Positions 1 through 9,294 of a stretch of 64,000 bases of DNA are shown here, piece by piece; position 1 is the stretch's first letter; each line of letters begins with the position of its first letter. Position numbers and translations under genes: made by a program. The DNA lies in the NCBI RefSeq assembly GCF_029407905.1, contig NC_073624.1, forward strand, positions 7,948,501-8,012,500, written 5' to 3'. This DNA comes from Bubalus kerabau. Its lineage: Eukaryota > Chordata > Mammalia > Artiodactyla > Bovidae. Below the pieces are notes generated by a model. That model did no database searches. It had not been told where the DNA came from and was given only the letters and a program-made list of their open reading frames with translations.

Positions 1-479
1 AGATTTGACAAGCAGACTGGCTCACTGTTGTTGCCTTGGGTCAGTAATTTTTGTGGAGACTAGTTAAGTCACAGCAGCATAGGAAGCTAGAAGTTGTTCT
101 CAGGTCTCCTTATCTGATTAGGTCTCCTTACCTGTGATTGTTAGTTATTTATGGGCATGTTTGAATTGTTGAGACAGATGGAAATCACTTTGTTGTATAT
201 ATTTCTTCTTTAGAGTAGCTTTACTTAAAATGACTTGATCCATAGAATATGTTAATGTTACCTGTATTTCTCTCTAGGATGTCCCTATATTATTATAGTG
301 TGTTAATTGTGATTTTAGAATATCTCCAGTGAATGTAAAGATTTATGGTAGTGAAAAATGGAGTAGAAAAATTTGAGTTTATAATCTAAAAATATACTAG
401 AATTAGATTGTTTTTTGTTAGAACTTTTTTTTCACTTTCAGAAATTTTGATGCAATTTGGGTGAAGATTTAAAAATCCA

Positions 480-616
480 TAGGCTTTTTTTTTTCCCCCT
501 TAAATTTTGGCCACGTTGTGTGGCTTAAAGGATCTCAGTTCCCTGACCAGGGATTGAACCCAGGCCACGGCAATGAAGACATCAAATTCTAACCACTAGA
601 TCACCAGGGAACTTCC
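480..616 (-). repeat. CHR-type SINE (antisense), ST13 intron
   Basis: Contains CCCTGACCAGGGATTGAACC and TAACCACTAGATCACCAGGG, the reverse complement of a CHR tRNA-like head. AAAAATCCA flanks it at 471-479 and 617-625. Confidence 0.8.
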
Positions 617-806
617 AAAAATCCACAACTTTTTATAACATGTATTTAGGGTAGTTCTTGAAGGAATAACTGCTTAGAAGAATATTGCTTTTAAGAAGAA
701 AAAAACACGAATTAACTTTAAATTGAAACAGATGAATAATATTAAAGACTGAGAAGATGACTTATTAACACTTTTTAATTTTATTTCTTCTCTTTTAAAA
801 AATACT

Positions 807-862
807 TATTTTTAATTGGAGGATGATTGCTTTACAATATTGTATCAGTTTCTGCCATATGT
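807..862 (-). repeat. L1 3'-end fragment in ST13 intron
   Basis: TTTTTAATTGGAGGATGATTG followed by TTTACAATATTGTATCAG-type text is the antisense 3' end of ruminant L1. A SINE monomer is inserted in or after it. Confidence 0.65.
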
Positions 863-867
863 CAACA

Positions 868-980
868 TTGGTGTGTGTTCTGTCACTTTGCTACTTCATG
901 GATTACAGCCCACCAGGCTCCTCTGTCCATCAGATTTCCCATGCGAATACCGGAGTGGGTTGCCATTTCCTTCTCCAATA
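868..980 (-). repeat. Bov-A-type SINE monomer (antisense)
   Basis: CCCACCAGGCTCCTCTGTCC and GGAGTGGGTTGCCATTTCCT are Bov-A text. TCAACATT at 862-869 and 981-988 flank it as a short target-site duplication. Confidence 0.75.
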
Positions 981-1252
981 TCAACATTAGACTTTTTAAT
1001 TTTATAATATTAGCTTTCTCTATAGTTTTGTTACTAGGGAAAAAGTATTTACAGCCTTATTTTTAAAGAGAAAATGTGATGATAAAAATTACGTCTTGTA
1101 TCATCCAGTTTGAATGTTCAGACTATTTAGTGTTCAGCAGCATCCTTGTTCTTTGTGCATGCATATGTGTTTTATCAGAAGGAAATAATATACTCTCAGA
1201 CTACTTGGGAATATGGTTGGTGTCTATACAGATCTCTCATTTATTCTTGCAG

Positions 1253-1386
1253 GCGGCTTTCCTGGGGGAATGCCTGGTAATTTTCCTGGAGGAATGCCTG
1301 GAATGGCAGGGGGAATGCCTGGAATGCCGGGAATGCCTGGCCTCAATGAAATTCTTAGTGATCCAGAGGTCCTTGCAGCCATGCAG
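1253..1386 (+). CDS. ST13: ST13 penultimate coding exon (GGMP repeat and start of C-terminal domain)
   Basis: The exon follows a TTCTTGCAG acceptor (AG at 1251-1252) and ends CAG|GTAAGA. It enters with two bases completing a Gly codon and leaves in phase 0. It codes a run of Gly-Met-Pro-rich repeats, then the first half of the DP motif region (LNEILSDPEVLAAMQ). Confidence 0.95.
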
Positions 1387-1999
1387 GTAAGACTTGGAAG
1401 AACAAAGTTGAACTTTATATCATTAAAGCATTTCTTTCAAATATTAAGGTTACTCTGATAGCCATATTTTACTGAGCTGAATTATGTAGTCGTGACATTC
1501 ATTTTCTGTTTTTCAGAATGAGTAGTTTAAGTTTTTAAAAAGCAGTCTATAGGGAATACTCTGCAATAGTTGGTAATTATATCCAGTTGTCCTTTTCTTT
1601 CTATCAAAATTGTATACCTTTTTTTTCAGTTGTCTTGAGTGACATAGTTGAGTTTGACTTTGAAGTGCGCATTAATAATATTTATGCTTCAGGGGCTTGT
1701 CCAAATCTGAGTTGATTTAGCCATGAGGAAGGTTGGAGGAGGATTGCTTTCAGTGTTGTGTCGGTTTCTGCCTTTTATCAGAACTATAGGTCTAAGAGAT
1801 AGGATTTAGGATAATAAAATTGATGACCCATAGAATATTTTTTTAATACTACATATACCTTTCTTTGCAGGATCCAGAAGTTATGGTGGCCTTCCAGGAT
1901 GTGGCCCAGAACCCGGCAAATATGTCAAAATATCAGAGCAACCCAAAGGTTATGAATCTCATCAGTAAATTGTCGGCCAAATTTGGAGGTCAAGCATAA
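1253..1999 (+). CDS. ST13: ST13 (Hip, Hsc70-interacting protein), last two coding exons; partial gene
   Basis: ST13/Hip is a cytosolic co-chaperone that binds the Hsc70 ATPase domain, stabilises its ADP state and helps in steroid-receptor maturation (established knowledge). Seen here are exons 1253-1386 and 1871-1999, joined in frame across a 484-bp GT-AG intron. The first encodes the Gly/Met/Pro-rich stretch (GGMPG-type repeats) followed by LNEILSDPEVLAAMQ. The second encodes DPEVMVAFQDVAQNPANMSK and ends ...SAKFGGQA before TAA (1997-1999). This is the C-terminal STI1/DP-type helical domain of Hip. The upstream TPR exons are outside the window; 1-1252 shows no other exon. The frame is intact with no stops or shifts. 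It lies in tandem with SLC25A17, as in human. Confidence 0.96.
1729..1790 (-). repeat. L1 3'-end fragment in the last ST13 intron
   Basis: GGTTGGAGGAGGATTGCTTT and TTGTGTCGGTTTCTGCC match the antisense end of ruminant L1. Short and diverged. Confidence 0.55.
1871..1999 (+). CDS. ST13: ST13 terminal coding exon
   Basis: The acceptor TTCTTTGCAG ends at 1870. The exon opens in phase 0 with GAT CCA GAA and runs 42 codons to TAA. The second DPEV motif and the conserved ending KFGGQA identify it as the Hip C-terminus. Confidence 0.96.
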   Translation, partial: DPEVMVAFQDVAQNPANMSKYQSNPKVMNLISKLSAKFGGQA

Positions 2000-2378
2000 T
2001 GCCCTTCTGACATAAAGCCCTGCTGGAGGAAAAGCAACTTAAATCACCTAATGGATGTTGCAATAATACAAACCAGTGTACCTCTGACCTTCTCATGAAG
2101 AAAGCTGGGGTGCTTTGAAGATAATCCCTACCCCTTTGCCCCAAATGCAGCTGAAAACATTTTACAGCAGTTTGCCATTAGGGTATTCATTCAGATAATG
2201 TTTTCCTACTAGAAATTTAAAACTTTAAGCAATTTTTAAACCTTAAAAATATTTAAAATTAAAAAGGTGTATTAACCCCTACATTTTTCTTTACTAATGA
2301 TTTTGATTTTTTCCTTTGAATTAATTAGGCAAGTAAGATACATCAGTGTGGAAGATTTATTGTTACAAGTTTGAGTGA

Positions 2379-2384
2379 AATAAA
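2379..2384 (+). terminator. Proximal poly(A) signal AATAAA of ST13
   Basis: Canonical hexamer 380 bp after the stop codon. The sequence beyond it is G/T-rich (TTTGTTAGTGGG), as expected of a downstream element. Confidence 0.5.
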
Positions 2385-2715
2385 GATTTGTTAGTGGGAG
2401 GCAAATAACAGCATTTAAATAGATAAAGTTTGAATTGGACATATGGTTACTGAGGCATTTTGATTTGTCTTTTTAATTGCTTTGTTGTTACCATCTTAAA
2501 TGATCTGCTTCTGGAACTCTTGGGACCACCAGTATTGCAGTAGGACCTGGGGAGGGACTGGAAGTACTTGGCAGGGCAGCAGCTGTCTTACTACATTTTA
2601 TATCACATGTCCCCTTGTGCACATGCAGTTAAATCTTACACTGTGGTGAAGGGATGGTTTTTATAATGCTGCAGTAAAATTGGATTACTTAGCTCTGTTC
2701 TTGTCTGATACCTAA

Positions 2716-2721
2716 AATAAA
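2716..2721 (+). terminator. Distal poly(A) signal AATAAA of ST13
   Basis: Canonical hexamer followed by T-rich sequence (TTGTTTCG). It is a plausible end of the longer ST13 transcript. Confidence 0.5.
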
Positions 2722-2740
2722 TTGTTTCGTATTTCCACAT

Positions 2741-4300
2741 AGGGGAAATAAGGGAATGTTTTCCTTTCTGTATTTCTGTGTTTAAAAATGTCCTTTTCAC
2801 ATCAGAAAATGCCCAGTTCTTTGTCCGCTTTTTCTGCTCGTTTTCACAGTTTTTTCCTCCTACTCTTCTTGGGCTAAAGATGGTCCTTTTTCACGAATAT
2901 CACTGCTGTCATCATTCATAGCATAATTATACAGGCATATTTAACGCTGGGTTTAATATTTAATACAGTGACAATGTAGGGTAATACCCATAATAGCTTC
3001 AGTTTCTTACCTGGCGAAGAGATTTCATATTTAAGTGTTAGATTTTCTCTTTGATGAAATCGTAACATATCAAAGGGCCTTGGAAGAAGGGATTCCCTTT
3101 GATGTTTGGTCTCCTACTTAGGTCATACCTATTGCAGTTTGAGTTTATCTTGTAGTATTAATCTTTGGAGAAGTTTGAATTAATTGATACACAGAGAGGG
3201 AAACTTGACTTCCTAATCACTGAAGAATTAATGAGATTCATGATGATTCTTCATTGTGAAGTTGTCAGCATTGTGAAAGATTCATTGTTCTATTCAGTTT
3301 TTAAATACTGCAACTCTCTTTACTCCCCTTCCCTCTCTTCCAAGGATAAAGAAAATGATTTTCTGTTGTACATCCAATTCTTACATTAAATGAGACTTAA
3401 GTCCAAGCACTGTAACAGGAATTGCTAGGTTTCTACTTACTATCTTTCAAAGTAAAGTGCCAGTGTTTAACAGAAATTTCAAGGGATGAGACCCCCTATA
3501 CTTTGCTTATTTGAGGAATCGGAGCAGTGAAGTAAACTCCATGGAACACATTTCTGAAATCATAAGTTAATTCAGGTTCTCACCCTTTGCTGTATACAAG
3601 CAAATAGAAATGCATCAATGAAGTGAGAAAAAACTGCTGATTGAGCATGCGTTTGAAACCCTTTAGAAATACTCAGCGTATAAACCTGAATTTGAGCTTG
3701 CTGATGCTCTTTTTGTTAACGTGTGTTCTCCATTCTCAAAATCTCCAGTGTTTGTGCTGTGAGTACCTCAGGACCAGCTACTGCTGGATTTTTTATTTGA
3801 TTTATACATTACCTAAGTATGTTCTAACATAAGTGGGTAAAAGTAAAATTGTTTTCCTGAAAATGTATCCTGTGCTTTTAGATTTCTAAGTTAATATAAA
3901 GTACGTACTCCTTTCATTAGGAACTCAACATCATAACATCATTTCTACACCAGAAATGTCCTTTTCTTGTGCCAATGATGCTATAAAAAGGAGAAGTAAA
4001 GGAATTTTTTTCTGCTTAAAAATACATAGTTACTGGATATTTCTAGCTACATTAAAAATAAAGTATGGCTTCAAACTGAATATTGACTGTTCCCACCACC
4101 GTCACTCCCCTTTTTTTTCAGCACATGTCCTATATTTTTTATGTGTCTTATCACTCATCCTAAGGTATTTTGTAAGCACAGTATACTTTAGATTATACAG
4201 TGTTGTTAAGAGCTTTTCATATCCTCAGGTAGCAGTTCAGAGGTAAGCAGCTCTGCCATATTTAGAAACAGGAGAGGGCATCAAGGAAGCCTATGCTGAG
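2741..4300. other. Intergenic DNA with nothing recognised
   Basis: AT-rich sequence between the ST13 end and the 127-bp duplication. Short frames of 60-100 codons occur but have no coding character or known motif. Part could still be an extended ST13 3' UTR. Confidence 0.5.
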
Positions 4301-4554
4301 ATACTTTAAAAAATGGGAAACTAAATGTTCATTTGAAGGGCACTGGTTAAGTGAGGAATGTCACATCATTGGTTGTGATGAAGTGCTTATTAGTCCACTT
4401 GTAACGGGCCCTATAGTTGAGTTGTTCATACTTTAAAAAATGGGAAACTAAATGTTCATTTGAAGGGCACTGGTTAAGTGAGGAATGTCACATCATTGGT
4501 TGTGATGAAGTGCTTATTAGTCCACTTGTAACGGGCCCTATAGTTGAGTTGTTC
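4301..4554. repeat. Perfect 127-bp tandem duplication
   Basis: Unit 1 (4301-4427) and unit 2 (4428-4554) both run from ATACTTTAAAAAATGGGAAA to GTTGAGTTGTTC. I read no mismatch between them. Unit 2 abuts the BovB 3' fragment. It is either a very recent duplication or an assembly error. Confidence 0.93.
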
Positions 4555-4672
4555 AGTTGTATCTGACTCTGTGAGCCCATGGACTGCAGCACGCCAGGCT
4601 TCCCTGTCCATCACCACCTCCCGGAGCCTGCTCAGACTCATGTCCATCGAGTCGGCGATGTCATCCAACCAA
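4548..4672 (-). mobile_element. BovB 3'-end fragment (antisense), intergenic
   Basis: GTTGTTCAGTTGTATCTGAC ... GATGTCATCCAACC is the last 125 bp of BovB. Its left edge coincides with the right edge of the 127-bp tandem duplication. Confidence 0.85.
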
Positions 4673-5630
4673 TAAGGGACTGAAAAAATTCGTTTTAAAA
4701 ACTGGTGCAGTGATTTTAAAATTAAATGTGTAGCAATATTTATAACCAATAAAGCACACTTTAAGTGAAGTGCATGCGTTAAGTAGGCAAACATAGTTAA
4801 TGATAGCCGATAAAGCGAAACTGAAGAAGGTGTGTTGATTTGGCGAAAGCTTTAAAACCATGGCTTGTAAGTAAATAGGTGGAACCAGAGTAGTGAAGAG
4901 GTAAATAGCATAAATGTGTATAAATACTATGAAAATCTATGTTCTTTAGTACACTCATCTCACTGGGACATTTTCAGGTTGTGTAACCTGACCACATGCA
5001 AGTGTAGAAATGAACAAGAAGGTGATCAGTTCTAAGTTCCTGTTTTATTTTGTACTGATAATACAGATGTGAACAGAAGGAGGCTAAAGATTTAATATAC
5101 TGTTTCTATAGTGTGAGACTTAATGCTTGTATAGTTCAGGGAGCTCTCTTTTAAGAAAAGTAGTACATAATTAGGAATACTGAGATGTGAAATTATTTTT
5201 TGACAGCTGGTATGCAAAAGATTTCACAGATGGACATGCTGTCTGCATATCATACTGTACAAACGGGAAATAAGAAAAATTGTGTTCAATTACTGCTATA
5301 AAAGGATTCATAAAGTGTGTTTATAAGTCCATATGCTACATAATGCAGTGTGTTCTTGAGAGAGCTTCCAAATTAAGTAGAAGTCCACAAGGGCTGAGTC
5401 CTCCGATTAACGGCGGACAAGGTTCTGTGTTCCAGTGCAGAATCCTACCTTCGTTTGACTTTTGGACCTGCACCTTCATGTCATGACTCTAGGGAGTGGT
5501 GGGAGTATTCCTGGGAGAGATTCCTAAAACAAGAGGTCTAGCAATAACATGTTAATACATATGAATAGGTATTCCTAAATCCAGCAATCTCCCCAACTTG
5601 CTTGTAACTTAGCTGTGGTCACTGTAGCAA

Positions 5631-5838
5631 CACTAAATGTGCATGCTTAGTCGCTCAGTCATGTCTGACTCTGCGACCCTGTGGGCTGTAGCCCGTCTGT
5701 CTCTCTGTCCGTGGGGATTCTCCAGGCAAGAGAACAGGAGTGGGTTGCCATGCCCTTCTCCAGGGGATCTTCCCAACCCAGGGATGGAACCCAGGTCTCG
5801 CATTGCAGAAGGATTCTTTACTGTCTGCGTCTTAACCA
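5631..5838 (-). repeat. Bov-tA SINE (antisense), intergenic
   Basis: Runs from GCTTAGTCGCTCAGTCATGT to the tRNA-like GGGATGGAACCCAGGTCTCG. GTAGCAA repeats flank it (5624-5630 and 5839-5845). Confidence 0.85.
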
Positions 5839-5958
5839 GTAGCAATTGAAATATTTTCAAATTTTGTGAAAACAGGACCAGGTAAACACTGTTAGCGCCC
5901 TCTCCTGGGAGTAAATGTGATAAAAGGCGTAAAACATTGGGCCTCTGGCTGTAATAAG

Positions 5959-8340
5959 CAGTCAGTTCAGTTCAGTCGCTCTTGTCGCTCTGTTGTGTCT
6001 CTCTGCGACCCCGTGGACTGCAGCACGCCAGGCTTCTCTGTCCATCACCAACTCTCAGAGCCTACTCAAACTCATGTCCATCGCGTCAGTGATGCCATCC
6101 AACCATCTCATCCTCTCGTTCCCTTCTCCTCCCGCGTTCAATTCTTTCCCAGCATCAGGGTCTTTTCAAAGGAGTCAGCTCTTGGCATCAGGTGGCCTAA
6201 GTATTGGAGTTTCAGCTTCAACATCAGTCCTTCCAATGAATATTCAGGACTGATTTCCTTTAGGATTGACTGGCTGGGTCTCCTTGCAGTCCAAGGGACT
6301 CTCAAGAGTCTTCTTCAACATAAGGCACTCAGCTTTTTTTATAGTTCAACTCTCACATCCATACATGACTACTGGAAAAACCATAGCTTTGACTACACAG
6401 ACCTTTGTTGGTAAAGTAATGTCTCTGCTTTTTAATATGCTGTCTAGGTTGGTCATAGCTTTTCTTCCAAGGAGCAAGCATCTTTTAATTTCATGGCTGC
6501 AGTCACCATCTGCACTGATTTTGGAGCCCAAACAAAATCTCTGTTTCCATTGTTTTTCCATCTACTTGCCATGAAGTGATGGGACCAGATGCCATAATCT
6601 AAGTTTTCTGAATGTTGAGCTTTAAGCCAACTTTTTCATTTTCATCAACAGGCTCTTTAGTTCTTCACTTTCTGCCATAAGGGTGGTGTCATCTGCATAT
6701 CTGAGGTTATTGATATTTCTCCCGGCAATCTTGATTCCAGCTTGTGCTTCTTCCAGCCCAGCATTTCTCATGATGCACTACTCTGCATATAAGTTAAATA
6801 AGCAGGGTGACAATATACAGCCTGGACATACTCCTTTCCCAATTTGGAACCAGTCTGTTGTTCATGTCCAGTTCTAACTGTTGCTTCCTGACCTGCATAC
6901 AGATTTCTCAGGAGGCAGAAAAGGTGGTCTGGTATTTCCATCTCTTTAAGGATTTTCCACAGTTTGCTGTGATCCACACAGTCAAAGGCTTTGGCATAGT
7001 CAATAAAGCAGAAATTGATGTTTTTCTGGAACTCTCTTGCTTTTTTGATGATCCAGCGGATGTTGGCAATTTGATCTCTGGTTCCTCTGCCTTTTCTAAA
7101 TTCAGCTTGAACATCTGGAAGCTCATGGTTCATGTACTATTGAAGCCTGGCTTGGAGAATTTTGAGCATTACTTCGCTACTGTATGAGATGAGTGCAATT
7201 GTGTGGTAGTTTGAACATTCTTTGGCATTGCCTTTCTTTGGGATTGGAATGAAATCTGACCTTTTCCAGTCCTGTGGCTACTGCTGAGTTTTCCAAATTG
7301 GCTGATATAGTGAGTGCAGCACTTTCACAGCATCATCTTTTAGGATTTGAAATAGCTCAACTGGAATTCCATCACCTCCACTGGCTTTGTTCGTAGTGAT
7401 GCTTCCTAAGGCCCACTCGACTTTGCATTCCAGGATGTTTGGCTCTAGGTGAGTGATCACACCATCGTCGTTATCTGGGTCATGAAGATCTTTTTTGTAC
7501 AGTTCTGTGTATTCTTGCCACCTCTTCTTAATATCTTCTGCTTCTGTTAGGTCCATACCATTTCTGTCCTTTATTGTGCCCATCTTTGCATGAAATGTTC
7601 CCTTGGTATCTCTAATATTCTTGTAGAGATGTCTAGTCTTTCCCATTTTATTGTTTTCCTCTATTTCTTTGCATTGATCACTGAGGAAGGCTTTCTTCTT
7701 TCTCCTTGCTATTCTTTGGAACTCTGCATTCAAATAGGAGTATCTTTGCGTTTCTTCTCTGCCTTTAGCTTCTCTTCTTTTCTTAGCTATTTGTAAGGCT
7801 TCGTGAGACAACCATTTTGCCTTTTTGCATTTCTTTTTCTTGGGGATGGTCTGGATCACTGCCTCCTGTACAGTGTTATGAACCTCCATCCATAGTTTTT
7901 CAGGCACTCTATCAGATCTAATCCCTTGAATCTATTTGTCACTTCCACTATATAATTGTAAGGGATTTTATTTAGGTCATACCTGAATGGTCTAGTGGTT
8001 TTCTCTGCTTTCTTCAATTTCAGTCTGAATTTGGCAATAAGGAGTTAACGATCTGAGCCACAGTCAGCTCCTGGTCTTGTTTTTGCTGACTGTGTAGAGC
8101 TGCTCCATCTTTGGCTGCAAAGAATATAATCAATCTGATTTCCGTATTGACAATCTGGTGATGTCCATATGTAGAGTCTTCTCTTGTGTTGTTGGAAGAG
8201 GGTGTTTGCTATCACTTGTGCATTCTCTTGGCAAAACTGTTAGCCTTTGACCTGCTTCATTTTGTACTCCAAGGCCAAATTTGCCTGTTACTCCAAGTAG
8301 CTCTTGACTTCCTACTTTTGCATTCCAGTCAAGGACTATC
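5959..8340 (-). mobile_element. Decayed BovB LINE, about 2.4 kb, antisense
   Basis: On the minus strand, from about 8340 to 5959, come part of the apurinic-type endonuclease (DWNAKVGSQE ... GKFGLGVQNEAGQRL near 8342-8240), the linker (7907-7278) and the RT region with a YADD-like segment near 6690. A C-terminal region and a TCAGTT-rich 3' end near 5960 follow. Frames are broken into several pieces (8342-8130, 7907-7278, 7133-6768, 6561-6346) by stops and frameshifts, so it is non-functional. It is 5'-truncated within the endonuclease. Confidence 0.92.
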
Positions 8341-8939
8341 AATCAGCAAGGGTATTATGAAAGTAAACTCGATGGTTCTGAAACTGGCAGAGACCAATGA
8401 CGATGGTACCTAAGTGACTGAAGTTGAAGTCCTGAACCCTGGTGTCACAGTATGTTGTGGGTGAGGGGTAGAATGTGGTTTTTCTAATTTTGTGTAGTTT
8501 ATTTTCACTTAGCAATATGGAATTTCCGTCGGCATTTTTTTTCTTCAGTATTTTCTAAAGTAGTTTAAATTTACATAAATTAACTTTTGTAATCCTAGCA
8601 GTATTAACACTGTCATTTCACAAAGGAGGAAACCAATAGGTTAAAAAATTTTTACGAGGTGCCAACTAGTTTGTTCCCACCTCCATCTGATCATTTTGAT
8701 TTCCTGAAGCTCAAGTTCTCTTCCCACGAGGGTTTTTCAGAGGGGAGAACATTGCCCAATCAACATGTATGTCTTCTTGACGAAAACGTGACTAAAAATA
8801 CTAGCTAGAGAAAATATGAGTAAAGTCTTAGAGAAACAGGAAGATGAGACCCCATCTTGCTTGTCTCCAGCTAGTCTTATGAAGAGATGTGGAGAGGAAA
8901 AAAGGTTTTCTGAAGTCCCCAGTGTTGGAGTAGGTGTAA
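8341..8939. other. Non-coding stretch before the SLC25A17 CpG island
   Basis: No repeat or gene is recognised. A 297-codon frame runs on the minus strand over 8737-9630, but it crosses the CpG island and is best explained by GC-rich antisense sequence. Confidence 0.5.
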
Positions 8940-9101
8940 AGCACCACCGGGCAGATCGCGACAACGCGAGGAAACAACAGTTGACCTCCCGGGTGCAGAG
9001 TTTCCGCGAGACCCAACGCTCCACGTGAACGCCGCAGCACCACTCTGCCCCGCCCTGCGCCAGCGCCGGGCCAGGAGACGCGGGCGCCCCGCGACCCGGA
9101 A

Positions 9102-9146
9102 ATGGTTGTTCTGGAGGAGGCGGGCCTGAGGGGGTGGAGCTTGTGA
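9102..9146 (+). promoter_or_regulatory. Possible upstream ORF in the SLC25A17 5' leader
   Basis: ATG at 9102-9104 has A at -3 and G at +4, a stronger context than the SLC25A17 ATG, and opens a 14-codon frame ending TGA at 9144-9146. It matters only if transcription starts upstream of 9102, which is unknown. Confidence 0.3.
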
Positions 9147-9240
9147 CGCTCCTGCCCGGTACTCTGGCGCTAGTTTCGCCAGTCGATTTGGCTTCAGCTT
9201 CTGCTGGGAAACTGCAGCCGGGTTTGCAGGAACCGCACTT

Positions 9241-9294
9241 ATGTCTTCCGTGCTGTCCTACGAAAGCCTGGTCCACGCCGTGGCGGGAGCCGTG
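9241..9294 (+). CDS. SLC25A17: SLC25A17 coding exon 1 (residues 1-18)
   Basis: ATG TCT TCC GTG begins [18 protein letters not shown], then GTGAGG donor, phase 0. The start is chosen by match to the PMP34 N-terminus and its place in the CpG island. The start context is weak: C at -3 and T at +4. Confidence 0.95.

Larger units (their letters stand above)
2000..2740 (+). other. ST13: ST13 3' UTR with two candidate poly(A) signals
   Basis: Non-coding sequence follows the TAA. AATAAA hexamers sit at 2379-2384 and 2716-2721, so a short (about 0.4 kb) and a long (about 0.75 kb) 3' UTR are possible. The 3' limit is inferred from the second signal and was not observed. Confidence 0.65.

Noticed and set aside
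5917..6414. 165-codon + strand frame, plus other + frames over 6000-7200
   Set aside because: They are the reverse complement of the antisense BovB. The real homology is on the minus strand.
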